The notes under the pieces are model-generated. The model made no database searches. It was not told the DNA's origin and saw only the letters and a list, made by a program, of their open reading frames with translations. Below are positions 1 through 9,273 of a DNA stretch of 34,278 nt, in pieces (within the stretch, counting starts at the first letter, position 1; each line of letters starts with the position of its first letter). Source of the DNA: Hydromonas sp. (lineage in GTDB: Bacteria > Pseudomonadota > Gammaproteobacteria > Burkholderiales > Burkholderiaceae). Both the position numbers and the translations under genes were made by a program. Location: positions 1-34,278 of the forward strand of contig JAFEII010000018.1 in the NCBI GenBank assembly GCA_017495165.1, in the 5' to 3' direction.

Positions 1-9
1 GTTTTTGAA

Positions 10-36
10 TTGCGCAGCGCAAAACTGCCTTATAAT
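10..36 (+). promoter_or_regulatory. Possible promoter of the nucleotidyltransferase gene
   Basis: A perfect TATAAT box (31-36) has a partial -35 match TTGCGC (10-15) at a short 15-base spacing. It lies 39 bases before the chosen start of the next gene. The -10 is ideal but the spacing is poor, so the call is weak. Confidence 0.25.
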
Positions 37-75
37 GCCGCTCTTGTAAAAAATATAAAGCCAGGTGCAATCACC

Positions 76-378
76 ATGCGACTCACCCCACAATCCATCG
101 CCGCCATCACCCAAGCCGCGCAAGCCGTATTGGGAGCAGACGCGCAAGTGTGGTTGTTTGGCAGCCGCATAGATGATAGTGCGCGGGGTGGCGACATTGA
201 TTTATACGTGCAAACCAACCAAGTGCTGAGCAACCGCGTCAGCGCGGCATGCCAAATCAGTGCGCAGATTCAACAAAAAATTGGGCTGCAAAAAATTGAT
301 GTGGTGCTAAAAGACGCCAATACACCCGCCGCACCGATTCATCAAGTGGCGCAAGAACAAGGGGTGCGTTTGTGTTAA
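76..378 (+). CDS. MNT-type minimal nucleotidyltransferase domain protein
   Basis: This 100-residue protein belongs to the DNA polymerase beta-like minimal nucleotidyltransferase (MNT) fold. It shows the family signature of a Gly-Ser pair (residues 29-30) followed by GGDIDLYV (38-45), which supplies two metal-binding aspartates. A later IDVVL strand should carry the third. MNT proteins usually act with a HEPN partner as a toxin-antitoxin pair in which the MNT modifies or neutralises the HEPN RNase. No HEPN gene follows, and only 75 bases precede it here, so a partner may lie just upstream. I start at ATG 76, where family similarity begins; an in-frame upstream extension to about base 10 has no typical start context. 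Confidence 0.7.
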   Translation: MRLTPQSIAAITQAAQAVLGADAQVWLFGSRIDDSARGGDIDLYVQTNQVLSNRVSAACQISAQIQQKIGLQKIDVVLKDANTPAAPIHQVAQEQGVRLC

Positions 379-434
379 TCCAGCCGTACTTAAGAGTTTG
401 GCTGGGTGGTCATTGAAGACTTGACTCGGACGTC

Positions 435-455
435 ATTGCGGGCTTGACCCGCAAT
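435..455. repeat. Small palindromic REP-like element
   Basis: A perfect 8-bp stem (attgcggg / cccgcaat) closes a 5-base loop. It lies in the 169-base gap between the nucleotidyltransferase gene and rfbC. From memory, the core with its flanking CGTC resembles a dispersed intergenic palindrome seen in many proteobacteria. It has no T-run, so it is not a convincing intrinsic terminator. Confidence 0.5.
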
Positions 456-518
456 CTTTATGGCAAAACAGGCAAACAGACCGATTAAAACACCAATCAG
501 TCAAAACAAAATGAATAG

Positions 519-534
519 ATTTAATCGATTAAAT
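519..534. promoter_or_regulatory. Perfect 16-bp palindrome abutting the rfbC ribosome binding site
   Basis: ATTTAATCGATTAAAT is a perfect palindrome with no spacer. It ends 13 bases before the rfbC ATG and touches the AGAGAA ribosome binding site. Its symmetry and position fit a dimeric regulator's operator at the head of the polysaccharide locus, but no regulator is identified and an AT-rich palindrome can occur by chance. Confidence 0.35.
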
Positions 535-547
535 AGAGAAAAACAAT

Positions 548-1096
548 ATGAACATCATCAACACCAAAATCCCAGACGTAAAAATCATCGAACCTACCGT
601 ATTCGGTGACGAACGCGGCTTTTTCTTTGAAAGCTTCAACCACGCCAAGTTTGAAGCCGCCATCGGCCGCACCATCAATTTTGTGCAAGACAACCACAGC
701 AGATCGGTTAAAGGCGTATTGCGTGGGCTGCATTATCAGCGCCCACCCAATCCGCAAGGCAAACTCGTGCGCTGCGTGGTGGGTGAAGTGTTTGATGTGG
801 CCGTAGACGTGCGTGTCGGCTCGCCCACTTATGGGCAATGGGTCGGTGTGCATTTGTCGGCAGAGAATAAACGCCAATTGTGGATACCCGAAGGTTTTGC
901 GCACGGGTTTTATACATTAAGCGATGAGGCGGAGTTTTTATACAAAACCACTAATTACTACGCGCCAGAGTCAGATACGTGCGTGATTTGGAACGATGCT
1001 GAGATTGGTATTGAGTGGCCGTTGGTAGGTGAGCCGATTTTGTCGAGTAAGGACGAGTTGGGTGCACGGTTCAAGTGCGCTAAAGAGTTCAAATAG
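548..1096 (+). CDS. rfbC: dTDP-4-dehydrorhamnose 3,5-epimerase
   Basis: RfbC/RmlC converts dTDP-4-keto-6-deoxy-D-glucose to its L-lyxo isomer, the third step of dTDP-L-rhamnose synthesis in the cytoplasm. The 182-residue length is normal. Conserved family segments are FGDERGFFFESFN near residue 20, QDNHSRSVKGVLRGLHYQ (with the catalytic His of GLHYQ), GEVFDVAVDVR, and WIPEGFAHGFYTLSD followed by YKTTNYYAPESD. An AGAGAA ribosome binding site precedes the ATG. It opens the polysaccharide locus, but rfbA, rfbB and rfbD are not in the window and must lie elsewhere if L-rhamnose is made. Two GT2 transferases downstream resemble rhamnosyltransferases, which fits this role. Confidence 0.95.
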   Translation: MNIINTKIPDVKIIEPTVFGDERGFFFESFNHAKFEAAIGRTINFVQDNHSRSVKGVLRGLHYQRPPNPQGKLVRCVVGEVFDVAVDVRVGSPTYGQWVGVHLSAENKRQLWIPEGFAHGFYTLSDEAEFLYKTTNYYAPESDTCVIWNDAEIGIEWPLVGEPILSSKDELGARFKCAKEFK

Positions 1097-1124
1097 CAGC
1101 TTGACTTTTGCCAAAGACCATACA

Positions 1125-2390
1125 ATGATAAATCGGCTTAGGGCTATTACAGGCTCGGAAGATAAAAAGCGCTTCTTAGGTAATATCTTGTCGCTCTCTG
1201 TTTTGCAAGGGGCGAACTATCTTTTGCCTTTGCTAACATTGCCGTATTTGCTTCGGGTGTTGGGTGTGGGGTATTTTGGTTTGCTGGCCTTTGCCACGGC
1301 AATGATTTCTTATTTTCAAATTGTAACTGACTATGGTTTCAATCTTACTGCCACGAGAGAGCTGTCTATTAATAAGAGCGACAAAAAAAAAGTAGTAGAA
1401 ATTTTTAGCTCGGTGATGACCGTTAAACTGGCTTTGACTTTTTTATCTCTTATCTTTTTAGCTGTAATTGTTTTTAGTTTTGAGGCTCTTAGAGAAAATG
1501 CTCTTATTTATTTTCTTACTTTTGGAACGGTAGTGGGGCAAGTGCTTTTCCCTGTTTGGTTTTTCCAAGGGATGGAGCGCATGAAATACATCACTTATCT
1601 AAGCGTTTTCTCGCGTTTTGTTTTTACTGTCGCTGTTTTTATTTTCGTTCGCACTCAAGATGATTATTATATGGTTCCGATTTTTGTTGCGTGTGGAACA
1701 GCTCTGTCGGGTGTTTGGTCTTTGGTTTTGATTAAAAAAGACTTTGGCGTGAGCTTTGAGTGGCAAGGTTTTTATATACTTAAGCAGCAAGTTTTGGATG
1801 GTTGGCATGTTTTTTTAAGTTCATTACAATCTGCGGTTTTAGCTTCGTCTGGGACGTTCATTTTAGGCATGTTTGCAAGCTATGAAATGGTTGGCGCCTA
1901 TTCCGCTATAGAAAAGCTGTCAAAAGCGATGATCGGCTTGTTTTCACCCATATCTCAGGCCTTGTATCCAACTGTTAGCGAAAGGCTGAGTAGAGATAAA
2001 ATAAATGGGTTGTCATTTCTCAAAAGAATATCCGCTTATACGATGTGTTTCTTCTTTTTGCTGACGGTTTTTATAGCGGCGCTCTCGCATAACATTATTG
2101 CGCTAGTGCTGGGCGAGAGCCTTGTTGGTTACACCTACGTCTTGCAAACATTATCCGTGTGGGCTTTTTTCAGTATTTTTAACAACTTCATCGGAATTCA
2201 GTATTTAACAGCACTTGGTCATTCAAAGTACTATGTAAAAGCTTTTACGCTGGCAAGCATGGTCGCTTTTGCTTTGTACTTTACCATTACCCCGTTTGCT
2301 AACATCGTAGGCATTATTGTAGGAATGCTTGTGGCGGAAATCGTGCTGACTGCTGCGATGTTGTATTACATTAGAAAGAATGCATTGTGA
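1125..2390 (+). CDS. wzx: Wzx-type polysaccharide flippase (MOP superfamily)
   Basis: This 421-residue, strongly hydrophobic protein has about 12 predicted membrane spans and resembles RfbX/Wzx O-antigen translocases. These flip undecaprenyl-diphosphate-linked repeat units across the inner membrane. Family hallmarks are the N-terminal [24 protein letters not shown] stretch (residues about 20-45) and [16 protein letters not shown] in the middle. I start at ATG 1125 because that Met precedes the conserved N-terminus; a longer frame back to 1029 would overlap rfbC. It ends in GTGA, where the next gene starts, so translation is probably coupled. Base composition is distinctly AT-rich compared with rfbC and galU. 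Confidence 0.9.
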   Translation: MINRLRAITGSEDKKRFLGNILSLSVLQGANYLLPLLTLPYLLRVLGVGYFGLLAFATAMISYFQIVTDYGFNLTATRELSINKSDKKKVVEIFSSVMTVKLALTFLSLIFLAVIVFSFEALRENALIYFLTFGTVVGQVLFPVWFFQGMERMKYITYLSVFSRFVFTVAVFIFVRTQDDYYMVPIFVACGTALSGVWSLVLIKKDFGVSFEWQGFYILKQQVLDGWHVFLSSLQSAVLASSGTFILGMFASYEMVGAYSAIEKLSKAMIGLFSPISQALYPTVSERLSRDKINGLSFLKRISAYTMCFFFLLTVFIAALSHNIIALVLGESLVGYTYVLQTLSVWAFFSIFNNFIGIQYLTALGHSKYYVKAFTLASMVAFALYFTITPFANIVGIIVGMLVAEIVLTAAMLYYIRKNAL

Positions 2391-3490
2391 AAGTATTATT
2401 TATTTTTGGCACTAGGCCTGAGGCCATTAAGATGGCGCCGCTTGTTAAAGCTTTTCAAGAGCGCAAAGAGGCTCAAACCAGTGTATGTGTGACAGCTCAG
2501 CATCGAGAAATGCTTGATCAAGTACTTGAGCTTTTTGAGATTAAACCAGACTTTGATTTGAACTTAATGAGGCCAGGTCAGGATTTGTATGACATTACAA
2601 GCAACGTACTTTTGGGGCTTAGGGAGTTGTTTAAAGCTTACAAGCCAGACTTGATTTTTGTTCACGGCGACACCACAACCACTTTGGCCGCGAGTCTTTC
2701 CGCGTATTACCAGCAAATACCCGTTGCGCACATAGAGGCTGGGTTAAGAACGAATAATATTTATTCGCCGTTTCCTGAAGAGGTCAATAGACTAATTACC
2801 TCGAAGATTGCTGCTTACCATTTTGCGCCAACACAAACCGCGAAAAATAATTTGTTAAGAGAGGGGGTTTGTGAGAAGAACATTATGGTTACTGGTAATA
2901 CAGTAATTGATGCTTTGCTTAGTGTTGTAAAAAAACTTGAGGGGAGAACTGTTGCTATTGATGGGTATGAGGTAACAGGGAAAAAATTCATCTTGGTTAC
3001 AGGTCACAGGCGCGAGAATTTTGGGGAGGGCTTTTTGCAAATATGCAAAGCCTTAAAAGAGATTGCCCTTGCAAACCCTGAAATTGATATTGTGTATCCC
3101 GTGCATTTAAACCCGAATGTGCAAAAGCCTGTTTTTGAAATACTTGTCAAAGTGCCGAATGTTTTTTTAATTAAGCCATTAGAATACCTGCCTTTTGTAT
3201 ATTTGATGAGCAACTCTTACTTCATTATCACGGACAGTGGCGGTGTTCAGGAAGAGGCGCCATCTCTTGGTAAGCCTGTCCTTGTCATGAGAGATACGAC
3301 CGAGCGACCAGAAGCTTTGGAGGCTGGAACGGTTAAGCTGGTTGGGACAAATGTGCGTCAAATCACGAGTGAAGCCCAAAAGTTGATTGATGACCGTGAA
3401 GAATACCAAAAGATGAGTACTGCCCACAACCCGTATGGGGATGGGCTGGCATGCGACCGAATTGTAGCGAGGGTTTTGAATGAAAAATAA
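2387..3490 (+). CDS. wecB: UDP-N-acetylglucosamine 2-epimerase (non-hydrolysing)
   Basis: WecB interconverts UDP-GlcNAc and UDP-ManNAc in the cytoplasm. The 367-residue protein has the normal family length. It begins [17 protein letters not shown] and contains [44 protein letters not shown] and the C-terminal [30 protein letters not shown] motif, all typical of the active site. The start is a GTG that overlaps the wzx stop by four bases. A wecC-type ManNAc dehydrogenase is absent from the window, so the product is either used as ManNAc or modified by enzymes encoded elsewhere. Its end overlaps the next gene by 11 bases. Confidence 0.96.
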   Translation: MKVLFIFGTRPEAIKMAPLVKAFQERKEAQTSVCVTAQHREMLDQVLELFEIKPDFDLNLMRPGQDLYDITSNVLLGLRELFKAYKPDLIFVHGDTTTTLAASLSAYYQQIPVAHIEAGLRTNNIYSPFPEEVNRLITSKIAAYHFAPTQTAKNNLLREGVCEKNIMVTGNTVIDALLSVVKKLEGRTVAIDGYEVTGKKFILVTGHRRENFGEGFLQICKALKEIALANPEIDIVYPVHLNPNVQKPVFEILVKVPNVFLIKPLEYLPFVYLMSNSYFIITDSGGVQEEAPSLGKPVLVMRDTTERPEALEAGTVKLVGTNVRQITSEAQKLIDDREEYQKMSTAHNPYGDGLACDRIVARVLNEK

Positions 3491-4580
3491 CATCGTGTTT
3501 GTGTCTGCATACCCAAACGATGTAACCGTTAAAGATGGGATGCAACAACGGATTGTAAACGTCGATCGGTTGGCGCTTGAGTCGAATAAACTCTATTTGG
3601 AGATTTCTTTTAGAAGGAACTTAGCCAGACAAGATGTGGTGATTGACGACAACACCACCGCAATGCATCTGAATTTTTTTATTCACTTTTTATTTATCTT
3701 TAAATTGTTATTGGGCAGCGACATTGTTTATGTTCATTCGCTTTACAATTATGTCAAAGTCTTCCCTTTTTTACTTTTTGCCAAACGAAGCAAAACACTT
3801 AAAAGAATCTTTTTCGATTTTCATGGCGTAGTTCCCGAAGAGTTGGTTTTTATGGGAATGTCTTTCAGGGGGCGGCTGTACAATTTTTTAGAGAAATACT
3901 GTATTTCAAGTGCCACAGATGTGATTTTTGTGACAAATGCCATGATGCAATATATAAAGGACAAATACAAATCAACCAAATTTGACTCGTTGGTGTATTC
4001 AATATATCCAGAAAATGTTTTTCAAGATGTTGATGTGCGAAAAGTTGAGCAACTCAAAAACAATCTGAATGTCACCGATGACGATGTGGTGTTTTTGTAT
4101 TCAGGCAATGCACAGCAATGGCAAAATATTGACTTAATGATGGCGCTCATAAAAAAACATGCGCATGTTGAGCATTTTAAATTTGTGCTCTTAACGGGTG
4201 ATTTGCCGGCATTCAAGAGCAAACTCAACGAGTACGGACTAAATGACTGCCCAAGAGTGATTTTAAACAGCGTTTTGCCCGACGAATTAGCGCCGTACTA
4301 CGCTTTGGCACACTATGGCTTTCTTTTGCGGGATGTGCATGTGCTGAATCGGGTGGCCAACCCCACAAAAATTGTCGAATATCTTTATTTTGGGATGACC
4401 CCAATTGTAAAGTATGAGTGGATTGGTGATTACAAGGCACTCGGTTATGAATACATTAGCTGTTCTGATGATTTGAGCGGTTTGCAAAGAAAAAAATCAA
4501 GCGTTAATGCGAAGCTGCTTCAAGAAGTCAGATGCTCATCTGATAGCGAAGCGAGGTTGTCTATGGCTTTTAATGGGTAA
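3480..4580 (+). CDS. Glycosyltransferase, GT4-like (GT-B fold)
   Basis: This 366-residue protein looks like a GT-B glycosyltransferase that would add a sugar to the growing lipid-linked repeat unit at the inner face of the membrane. An N-terminal Rossmann-like half starts NIVFVSAYP and holds IVYVHSLYN and [11 protein letters not shown] (about 112-121). The C-terminal half has [16 protein letters not shown] and NPTKIVEYL (294-302), matching the nucleotide-sugar binding region of GT4 enzymes. The donor and acceptor sugars cannot be read. The ATG overlaps the wecB end by 11 bases. The gene is AT-rich like its neighbours. Confidence 0.8.
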   Translation: MKNNIVFVSAYPNDVTVKDGMQQRIVNVDRLALESNKLYLEISFRRNLARQDVVIDDNTTAMHLNFFIHFLFIFKLLLGSDIVYVHSLYNYVKVFPFLLFAKRSKTLKRIFFDFHGVVPEELVFMGMSFRGRLYNFLEKYCISSATDVIFVTNAMMQYIKDKYKSTKFDSLVYSIYPENVFQDVDVRKVEQLKNNLNVTDDDVVFLYSGNAQQWQNIDLMMALIKKHAHVEHFKFVLLTGDLPAFKSKLNEYGLNDCPRVILNSVLPDELAPYYALAHYGFLLRDVHVLNRVANPTKIVEYLYFGMTPIVKYEWIGDYKALGYEYISCSDDLSGLQRKKSSVNAKLLQEVRCSSDSEARLSMAFNG

Positions 4581-4622
4581 ATCAAGGGGCGTTGCCTAAC
4601 TTGACAATATGATGGGGATCAC

Positions 4623-5552
4623 ATGAGTTTAAACTCGATGTACACAAAAAAGGTTGCGGCGATTGTTGTTTTGTATATGCCTAATTTTGATTTGCTTGAC
4701 CGTTTGCTTGGTAGTTTAGATGGTGAGGTTGACAAAGTTTTTGTGATCGATAATACGCCTACAAAAGAGTTGGGCGATTTTTCTGCGAGTTGGTTTGAAT
4801 CAAAAGGACATTTGGTGACCTATGCTCCTTTGGGGGACAATGTTGGGATTGCGAAAGCACAAAATATTGGCATTGATTTGGCTATGCAGGAAGGTTTCAG
4901 TCACGTTATTTTATTTGACCAAGACAGTGCTATTCCAACCGGCATGGTTAATGTGCTGTTAGATGCAGAGCGTGAGCTAAATCAAAAAAATATTCGCGTG
5001 GGTTCTGTTGGCCCTTTATTTTTGGATGAGAAAACCAATGAGTACTCAAAGGCGATAAAGCACGGCTTCTTTTTAGTTAAAAAAATTGCGGTCATACCAA
5101 TGGATGATTTGCCTGTTAAAGCAGATTATTTGATAGCGTCTGGTTCGTTAATTAAAATTTCTGCACTTAAAGAAATCGGGTTAATGAGAGAGGATTTATT
5201 TATCGATTGGGTTGATATTGAATGGGGTTTGCGTGCAAGTAAATTAAAATTTGAGCATTTCATTATCCCGCGTGCAATTATGAGGCATAGCATAGGTGAT
5301 GAGTTTATTGAGGTCGGTAAGAAAAAAATCAATTTACACAGCGATATTAGGAACTACTACATAGTTAGAAATGCATGTTATTTGTTATTAAGTTCCGATG
5401 TTGATTACAGATGGCGGCTCAATATCTTTTGGAAAATCCCTTTTTACGTTGTGTTTTATACGTTTACCTCAAAGCAGAGGTTTTCTGCATTTAAAGTGTT
5501 GCTAAGAGCTTGTGTCGATGGTTTTACCGGTCGATTAGGAAAGGCCTTTTAA
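4623..5552 (+). CDS. Glycosyltransferase family 2, rhamnosyltransferase-like
   Basis: This 309-residue protein has the GT-A fold of family 2. It shows the N-terminal strand VAAIVVLYMP (11-20), FVIDNTP, the NVGIAKAQN motif (73-81) typical of RfbF/RhaI-like rhamnosyltransferases, and a metal-binding DQDS (99-102). DWVDIEWGLRA, near residue 195, probably contains the catalytic acid. A hydrophobic stretch near 265 suggests membrane association. With rfbC in the locus, L-rhamnose from dTDP-rhamnose is a plausible donor, but this is inference. GGGGATC upstream of the ATG serves as ribosome binding site; the gene is 42 bases after the GT4 gene. Confidence 0.85.
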   Translation: MSLNSMYTKKVAAIVVLYMPNFDLLDRLLGSLDGEVDKVFVIDNTPTKELGDFSASWFESKGHLVTYAPLGDNVGIAKAQNIGIDLAMQEGFSHVILFDQDSAIPTGMVNVLLDAERELNQKNIRVGSVGPLFLDEKTNEYSKAIKHGFFLVKKIAVIPMDDLPVKADYLIASGSLIKISALKEIGLMREDLFIDWVDIEWGLRASKLKFEHFIIPRAIMRHSIGDEFIEVGKKKINLHSDIRNYYIVRNACYLLLSSDVDYRWRLNIFWKIPFYVVFYTFTSKQRFSAFKVLLRACVDGFTGRLGKAF

Positions 5553-6613
5553 TGGTTTGGTATTGGCTTTTATATGCTTATGTGACTTTAATTGCTTTTA
5601 TGGGGTTGAATAGCAGCAAGTTGGTTACGCTCCAAGCGAAACGTTTTAATCTTTTAATGCTTTCGACTGTTTTGGTTCTGTTTGCTGGCTTAAAAGGCCT
5701 TGAAGTAGATAACGATGCTGTTAACTATTCGGCTTGGTTTGATTCCATACCAGATACAGGTTTCTCTGCGGACTCTTTAAAAGACCCAGGTTTTTTCTTG
5801 ATAGGCTCTTTTCTTCAATACGCAGGCTTAAGTATTACTTGGTTGTTTGTTGGTTACGCACTTATTATGGTTTTTTTTAAAATGAAACTGTTGTTGCGAA
5901 CCAAAGAAATTGCATTGATTGGCCTATTTTTTTATTTATATTTTTGCCGTTTCTATTTTGTTCATGAAATGACTCAAATTCGAGCTGGCGCTGGAATTGC
6001 GTTGGCGTCTTTAGCGAGCGTGTGTTTTTACAGGAAAGAGAACGCAAAGGCCGCTTTGTTGTTTTTTGCTGCCTTGTCTTTTCATTTGTCTGTGATTCTT
6101 TTTGCCCCCTTTGCGGTGTTGGTTCTTTTTAATTATCAGTTTAAATCTAAAGGAATTCTAATTCTTGGGCTATTTTTGTCCTTTATTGGTGCGCCATTGG
6201 TGTCAAATCTAATGCTGGTACTGAAACTTGATGAGTTCGAGCGTTTGTCCCCTTATCTGAATCAGGCCTACGAGTTAAGCAGTATCAGCATTTTTTCCAG
6301 CTATCTTATAGTGAGGCTGGTGTTGCTAATCTATATTCTCTTTGCTTTTTGGGACAGGCTAGACTTATTTAATCGTCAACTGGTTTACATTACAACCGCA
6401 GGCATTTGCGCTCAAGTTCTTTTAATTCATAATGATGTATTTGCTTTAAGGTTCTCAGAGGTGTTTTCTGTTTTTGATGTTTTGTTTTTTTTAATTCCCT
6501 TCTCTTTCTTAAAAAAGCCAATGCTAACCGCTTATACGCTGGCATTTTTCTTACTAGGTTTTGTTTTTTTTACGTCAAGCCTTAAAATTATGGGCGACTA
6601 CATTGTCTTATGA
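5552..6613 (+). CDS. EpsG-family / Wzy-like polysaccharide polymerase
   Basis: This 353-residue polytopic protein has about ten hydrophobic segments. It carries the EpsG-family pattern: LEVDNDAVNYSAWFDSIP (about 48-65) then DPGFFLIGSFLQY, and HEMTQIRAGAGIALA (about 140-155), where an Arg-rich loop is usual. Wzy/EpsG proteins join repeat units on the periplasmic face. Sequences in this family vary greatly, so the assignment rests on topology, these motifs and its place between glycosyltransferases. I chose ATG 5552, which shares its A with the previous TAA and has AAGG seven bases upstream; a longer frame to 5510 would overlap the GT2 gene. AT-rich. Confidence 0.75.
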   Translation: MVWYWLLYAYVTLIAFMGLNSSKLVTLQAKRFNLLMLSTVLVLFAGLKGLEVDNDAVNYSAWFDSIPDTGFSADSLKDPGFFLIGSFLQYAGLSITWLFVGYALIMVFFKMKLLLRTKEIALIGLFFYLYFCRFYFVHEMTQIRAGAGIALASLASVCFYRKENAKAALLFFAALSFHLSVILFAPFAVLVLFNYQFKSKGILILGLFLSFIGAPLVSNLMLVLKLDEFERLSPYLNQAYELSSISIFSSYLIVRLVLLIYILFAFWDRLDLFNRQLVYITTAGICAQVLLIHNDVFALRFSEVFSVFDVLFFLIPFSFLKKPMLTAYTLAFFLLGFVFFTSSLKIMGDYIVL

Positions 6614-6683
6614 TGGTTTTTGTGTTTAAAGCGTATAAGTATGGTGGGTTTTTATCTAACACTTGAATTCTGTTAGGATTGCA

Positions 6684-7610
6684 ATGTTTGCTTTACAAAA
6701 TCAAAAAAAGGTTGCGACTCTTCTTGCTGCATACAATGGCATGCGCTGGCTTGAGGGGCAGCTGCTCTCAATATTATCGCAGCGCGGCGTGGATATTACC
6801 GTGTTTATAAGTGTTGACCAATCAACAGATAACACCCTGCAATGGTGTAATGATTTTGCAATGAAAGATGAGCGAGTAAAAATTGTCGAGTCATCAGAAC
6901 GTTTCGGCGGCGCTGCTAAAAACTTCTTTCACCTCATTCGCGAGGTTGATTTTTCAACTTACGATTACATTGCTTTTGCTGATCAAGATGATGCTTGGTT
7001 GCCCAATAAACTCAGCCGTGCGTGCGAAGTTTTATCTAAAACCCATGCAGATGCTTATTCGAGTAATGTCATGGCGTTTTGGGTAGATGGGCGCGAGTCT
7101 TTGATTACTAAGTCTCAGCCGCAGGTCAAATGGGATTTTTTGTTTGAAGCGGCGGGGCCGGGTTGTACCTATGTGTTTACACGCGCCTTGGCTATCAGCT
7201 TTAAAGCCAAATTGAATGAGCGTTGGTCGCTGGCTCAATCTATTGAGCTGCATGATTGGTTGCTTTATGCGTTTGCCCGTGCCAATAAGTTTAAATGGAT
7301 GATTGATGATTGCGCCAATATGCGCTACCGTCAACATGAGAAAAACCAAGTGGGGGTTAATCAAGGCTGGCAAGCCAAAAAACAGCGGCTGTCTAAGTTA
7401 TTAAGCGGCTGGCTGTTTCATCAGTCCACACTGATTGCTGATTTTGTTGGCTTGAGTGCACATTCTTTTGTTCGCCCGTGGCAGGCTGGCAATCGGACGG
7501 GTTTTGGTTTTTTAGCGGTGAATTTTTATAAGTGTCGTCGGCGAATGAGTGAAAAAGCAGTCTTTTTTGTATTGTGTTTGGTTTTTATGATTAAAGGTAA
7601 GGGCAAATGA
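6684..7610 (+). CDS. Glycosyltransferase family 2
   Basis: This 308-residue GT-A transferase begins with VATLLAAYNGMRWLEGQLLSILSQ. It has SVDQSTDNT (44-51), a metal-binding ADQDD (99-103) and HDWLLYAFARANKFKWMIDD near residue 190, matching rhamnosyltransferase-like GT2 proteins of O-antigen loci. It should add one sugar of the repeat unit; donor unknown. ATG 6684 has an AGGA five bases upstream, while an in-frame TTG at 6663 has no good ribosome binding site, so I prefer the ATG. Its stop overlaps the next start (ATGA), indicating coupling to the reductase gene. Base composition moves back towards the genome average in its second half. Confidence 0.87.
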   Translation: MFALQNQKKVATLLAAYNGMRWLEGQLLSILSQRGVDITVFISVDQSTDNTLQWCNDFAMKDERVKIVESSERFGGAAKNFFHLIREVDFSTYDYIAFADQDDAWLPNKLSRACEVLSKTHADAYSSNVMAFWVDGRESLITKSQPQVKWDFLFEAAGPGCTYVFTRALAISFKAKLNERWSLAQSIELHDWLLYAFARANKFKWMIDDCANMRYRQHEKNQVGVNQGWQAKKQRLSKLLSGWLFHQSTLIADFVGLSAHSFVRPWQAGNRTGFGFLAVNFYKCRRRMSEKAVFFVLCLVFMIKGKGK

Positions 7611-8554
7611 ACCCAACTCGTATTTTGGTTACTGGCGCCAATGGTTTTGTCGGCAGCCGCTTGGTGGCGGAGTTGCACCAACGCGGTTGTGCGGTTGTTT
7701 CTGCGGTTCGCCAATCTGCGGATAATTCTCAAATTGCGGTGGGGAATATTGATTCAAACACCGATTGGCGCGTGGCGTTGCAAGGTGTTTCAACGGTGAT
7801 TCATACTGCCGCACGAGTGCATGTGATGAATGAGGTTGCTGCAGATCTAATGGCTGAATTTCGCGAGGTGAATGTTGGGGCGACTTTAAACTTGGCTCGA
7901 CAGGCTGTGTCGTCTGGAGTGCGTCGTTTTGTTTTTGTAAGCAGCGTCAAGGTTAATGGTGAGTCAACAACGGATGTCCCGTTTAGTGCTTTTGATGTGC
8001 CTGCGCCGCAAGATTTTTATGGGCAGTCGAAATTGGAGGCTGAAACAGCTCTGCGTGCTTTGGCGATAGAGACAGGCCTTGAAGTGGTGATTGTTCGCCC
8101 GCCGCTGGTGTACGGCGAAAATGTACGGGCGAATTTTTTAAGGTTGATGAAATTGTCTACTTTGGGGTTGCCCTTGCTTTTGGGTGGGATTAAAAACCGT
8201 CGCAGTATGATTGCTTTAGATAACTTGGTTGATGTATTGATTGCGTGTGTGGAGCATCCAGATGCTGCTAATCAAGTGTTTCTTGTCTCGGATGATCATG
8301 ATGTTGGCTTGTCTGAGCTGATGAAGTTAATGGCAGCAGCGGGAGGGAAAAATCTTTGGTTGATTCCTGCACCAATAAAATTAATGTCTTTGTGTGCCAA
8401 AATTTTAGGTAAGTCATCCGTGGCTGAACGGTTGTTTGGCTCGTTGCAGGTGGATATTGAGCATACAAAAAACACTTTAAACTGGCGACCAGTTGTTTCA
8501 ATTGAAGGTGCGCTAAATAAAACGGTTGCGCATCTTTTTGCGCAAGAAAAATGA
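7607..8554 (+). CDS. NAD-dependent epimerase/dehydratase, WbpV/WreQ-like
   Basis: This 315-residue extended short-chain dehydrogenase acts on a nucleotide sugar. The NAD(P)-binding TGANGFVG is at residues 9-16, HTAARVHVM follows near 66, and the catalytic set is Ser112/113 (VSSVKVNGE) with Tyr138-xxx-Lys142 (YGQSK). RPPLVYGE lies near 165. It resembles the proteins annotated WbpV in Pseudomonas and WreQ in Rhizobium, which reduce the 4-keto group of UDP-2-acetamido-2,6-dideoxy-hexos-4-ulose. Its position immediately before a PglC-like transferase and in the same locus as a WbpM-like dehydratase supports UDP-QuiNAc or UDP-FucNAc formation, but a UDP-sugar 4-epimerase cannot be excluded. Confidence 0.85.
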   Translation: MNPTRILVTGANGFVGSRLVAELHQRGCAVVSAVRQSADNSQIAVGNIDSNTDWRVALQGVSTVIHTAARVHVMNEVAADLMAEFREVNVGATLNLARQAVSSGVRRFVFVSSVKVNGESTTDVPFSAFDVPAPQDFYGQSKLEAETALRALAIETGLEVVIVRPPLVYGENVRANFLRLMKLSTLGLPLLLGGIKNRRSMIALDNLVDVLIACVEHPDAANQVFLVSDDHDVGLSELMKLMAAAGGKNLWLIPAPIKLMSLCAKILGKSSVAERLFGSLQVDIEHTKNTLNWRPVVSIEGALNKTVAHLFAQEK

Positions 8555-8632
8555 GTAAGGGCGGGTTTTTGCTATGAGTACGATGTACATTGCTGTCTTC
8601 ATCAAAATGGCAACACTTAACATGAGATTGGT

Positions 8633-9193
8633 ATGAAGAAAATATTTGATTTTGTATTGGCAGTGCTGGCGTTGTTGGTTTTGATTGTGCCGATTGCTTT
8701 AGTGGCTTTGGCGGTGAAATTAACCTCAAAAGGCTCTGCGGTGTATTGGTCAGACCGAGTCGGGCGACACAATGCGGTTTTTAAAATGCCCAAGTTTCGT
8801 ACCATGCGGGTAAATACACCTGCGGTGGCGACGCATTTGTTGGATAATCCTGCGCAATATTTAACCCCGATTGGTTCGTTTTTGCGTAAATCGAGTTTGG
8901 ATGAGTTGCCGCAGTTGTGGAGTATTTTGACGGGTAAAATGAGCTTTGTTGGGCCGCGCCCTGCTTTGTATAATCAATCTGATTTAATCGCGCTGCGCAC
9001 TGAACATGGGGTGGATAAAATTTTGCCTGGGTTAACTGGTTGGGCGCAGGTGAATGGGCGCGATGAGTTGCCGATTCCAGATAAAGTGGCGCTGGATGTG
9101 GTTTATTTAAACCGCCGTTCGTTCTGGTTGGACTGCAAAATTTTGGTGTTAACTTTTTTAAAAGTGGTGCGGCGTGATGGGGTCACTCATTGA
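8633..9193 (+). CDS. Initiating phosphoglycosyltransferase (PglC/WreU-like, monotopic)
   Basis: This 186-residue enzyme transfers a sugar-1-phosphate from a UDP-sugar to undecaprenyl phosphate, starting repeat-unit assembly. It is the short, single-domain form: an N-terminal reentrant hydrophobic segment (about 8-28) and then the catalytic core. Visible motifs are KFRTMR (54-59), the catalytic Asp-Glu in SSLDELPQLW (Asp90, Glu91), FVGPRPAL (105-112) and LPGLTGWAQVNGRD. Larger WbaP/WcaJ relatives have four extra N-terminal spans, absent here. Beside a WbpV/WreQ-like reductase the likely substrate is UDP-QuiNAc. The 78-base gap from the reductase gene contains no other convincing gene. Confidence 0.92.
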   Translation: MKKIFDFVLAVLALLVLIVPIALVALAVKLTSKGSAVYWSDRVGRHNAVFKMPKFRTMRVNTPAVATHLLDNPAQYLTPIGSFLRKSSLDELPQLWSILTGKMSFVGPRPALYNQSDLIALRTEHGVDKILPGLTGWAQVNGRDELPIPDKVALDVVYLNRRSFWLDCKILVLTFLKVVRRDGVTH

Positions 9194-9273
9194 GTGGAAA
9201 GACTAAGGTGTGGCTATAAACTCGGTGCTGTCGATTAAAGTTTTTAGGGCTGGATTTCCTTGCGCGTTAGAAT

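Noticed and set aside
8574-8636. A 20-codon frame whose stop overlaps the start of the phosphoglycosyltransferase gene (ATGA)
   Set aside because: No ribosome binding site, no amino acid bias that would suggest a leader peptide, and such overlaps are expected by chance in an AT-rich gap.
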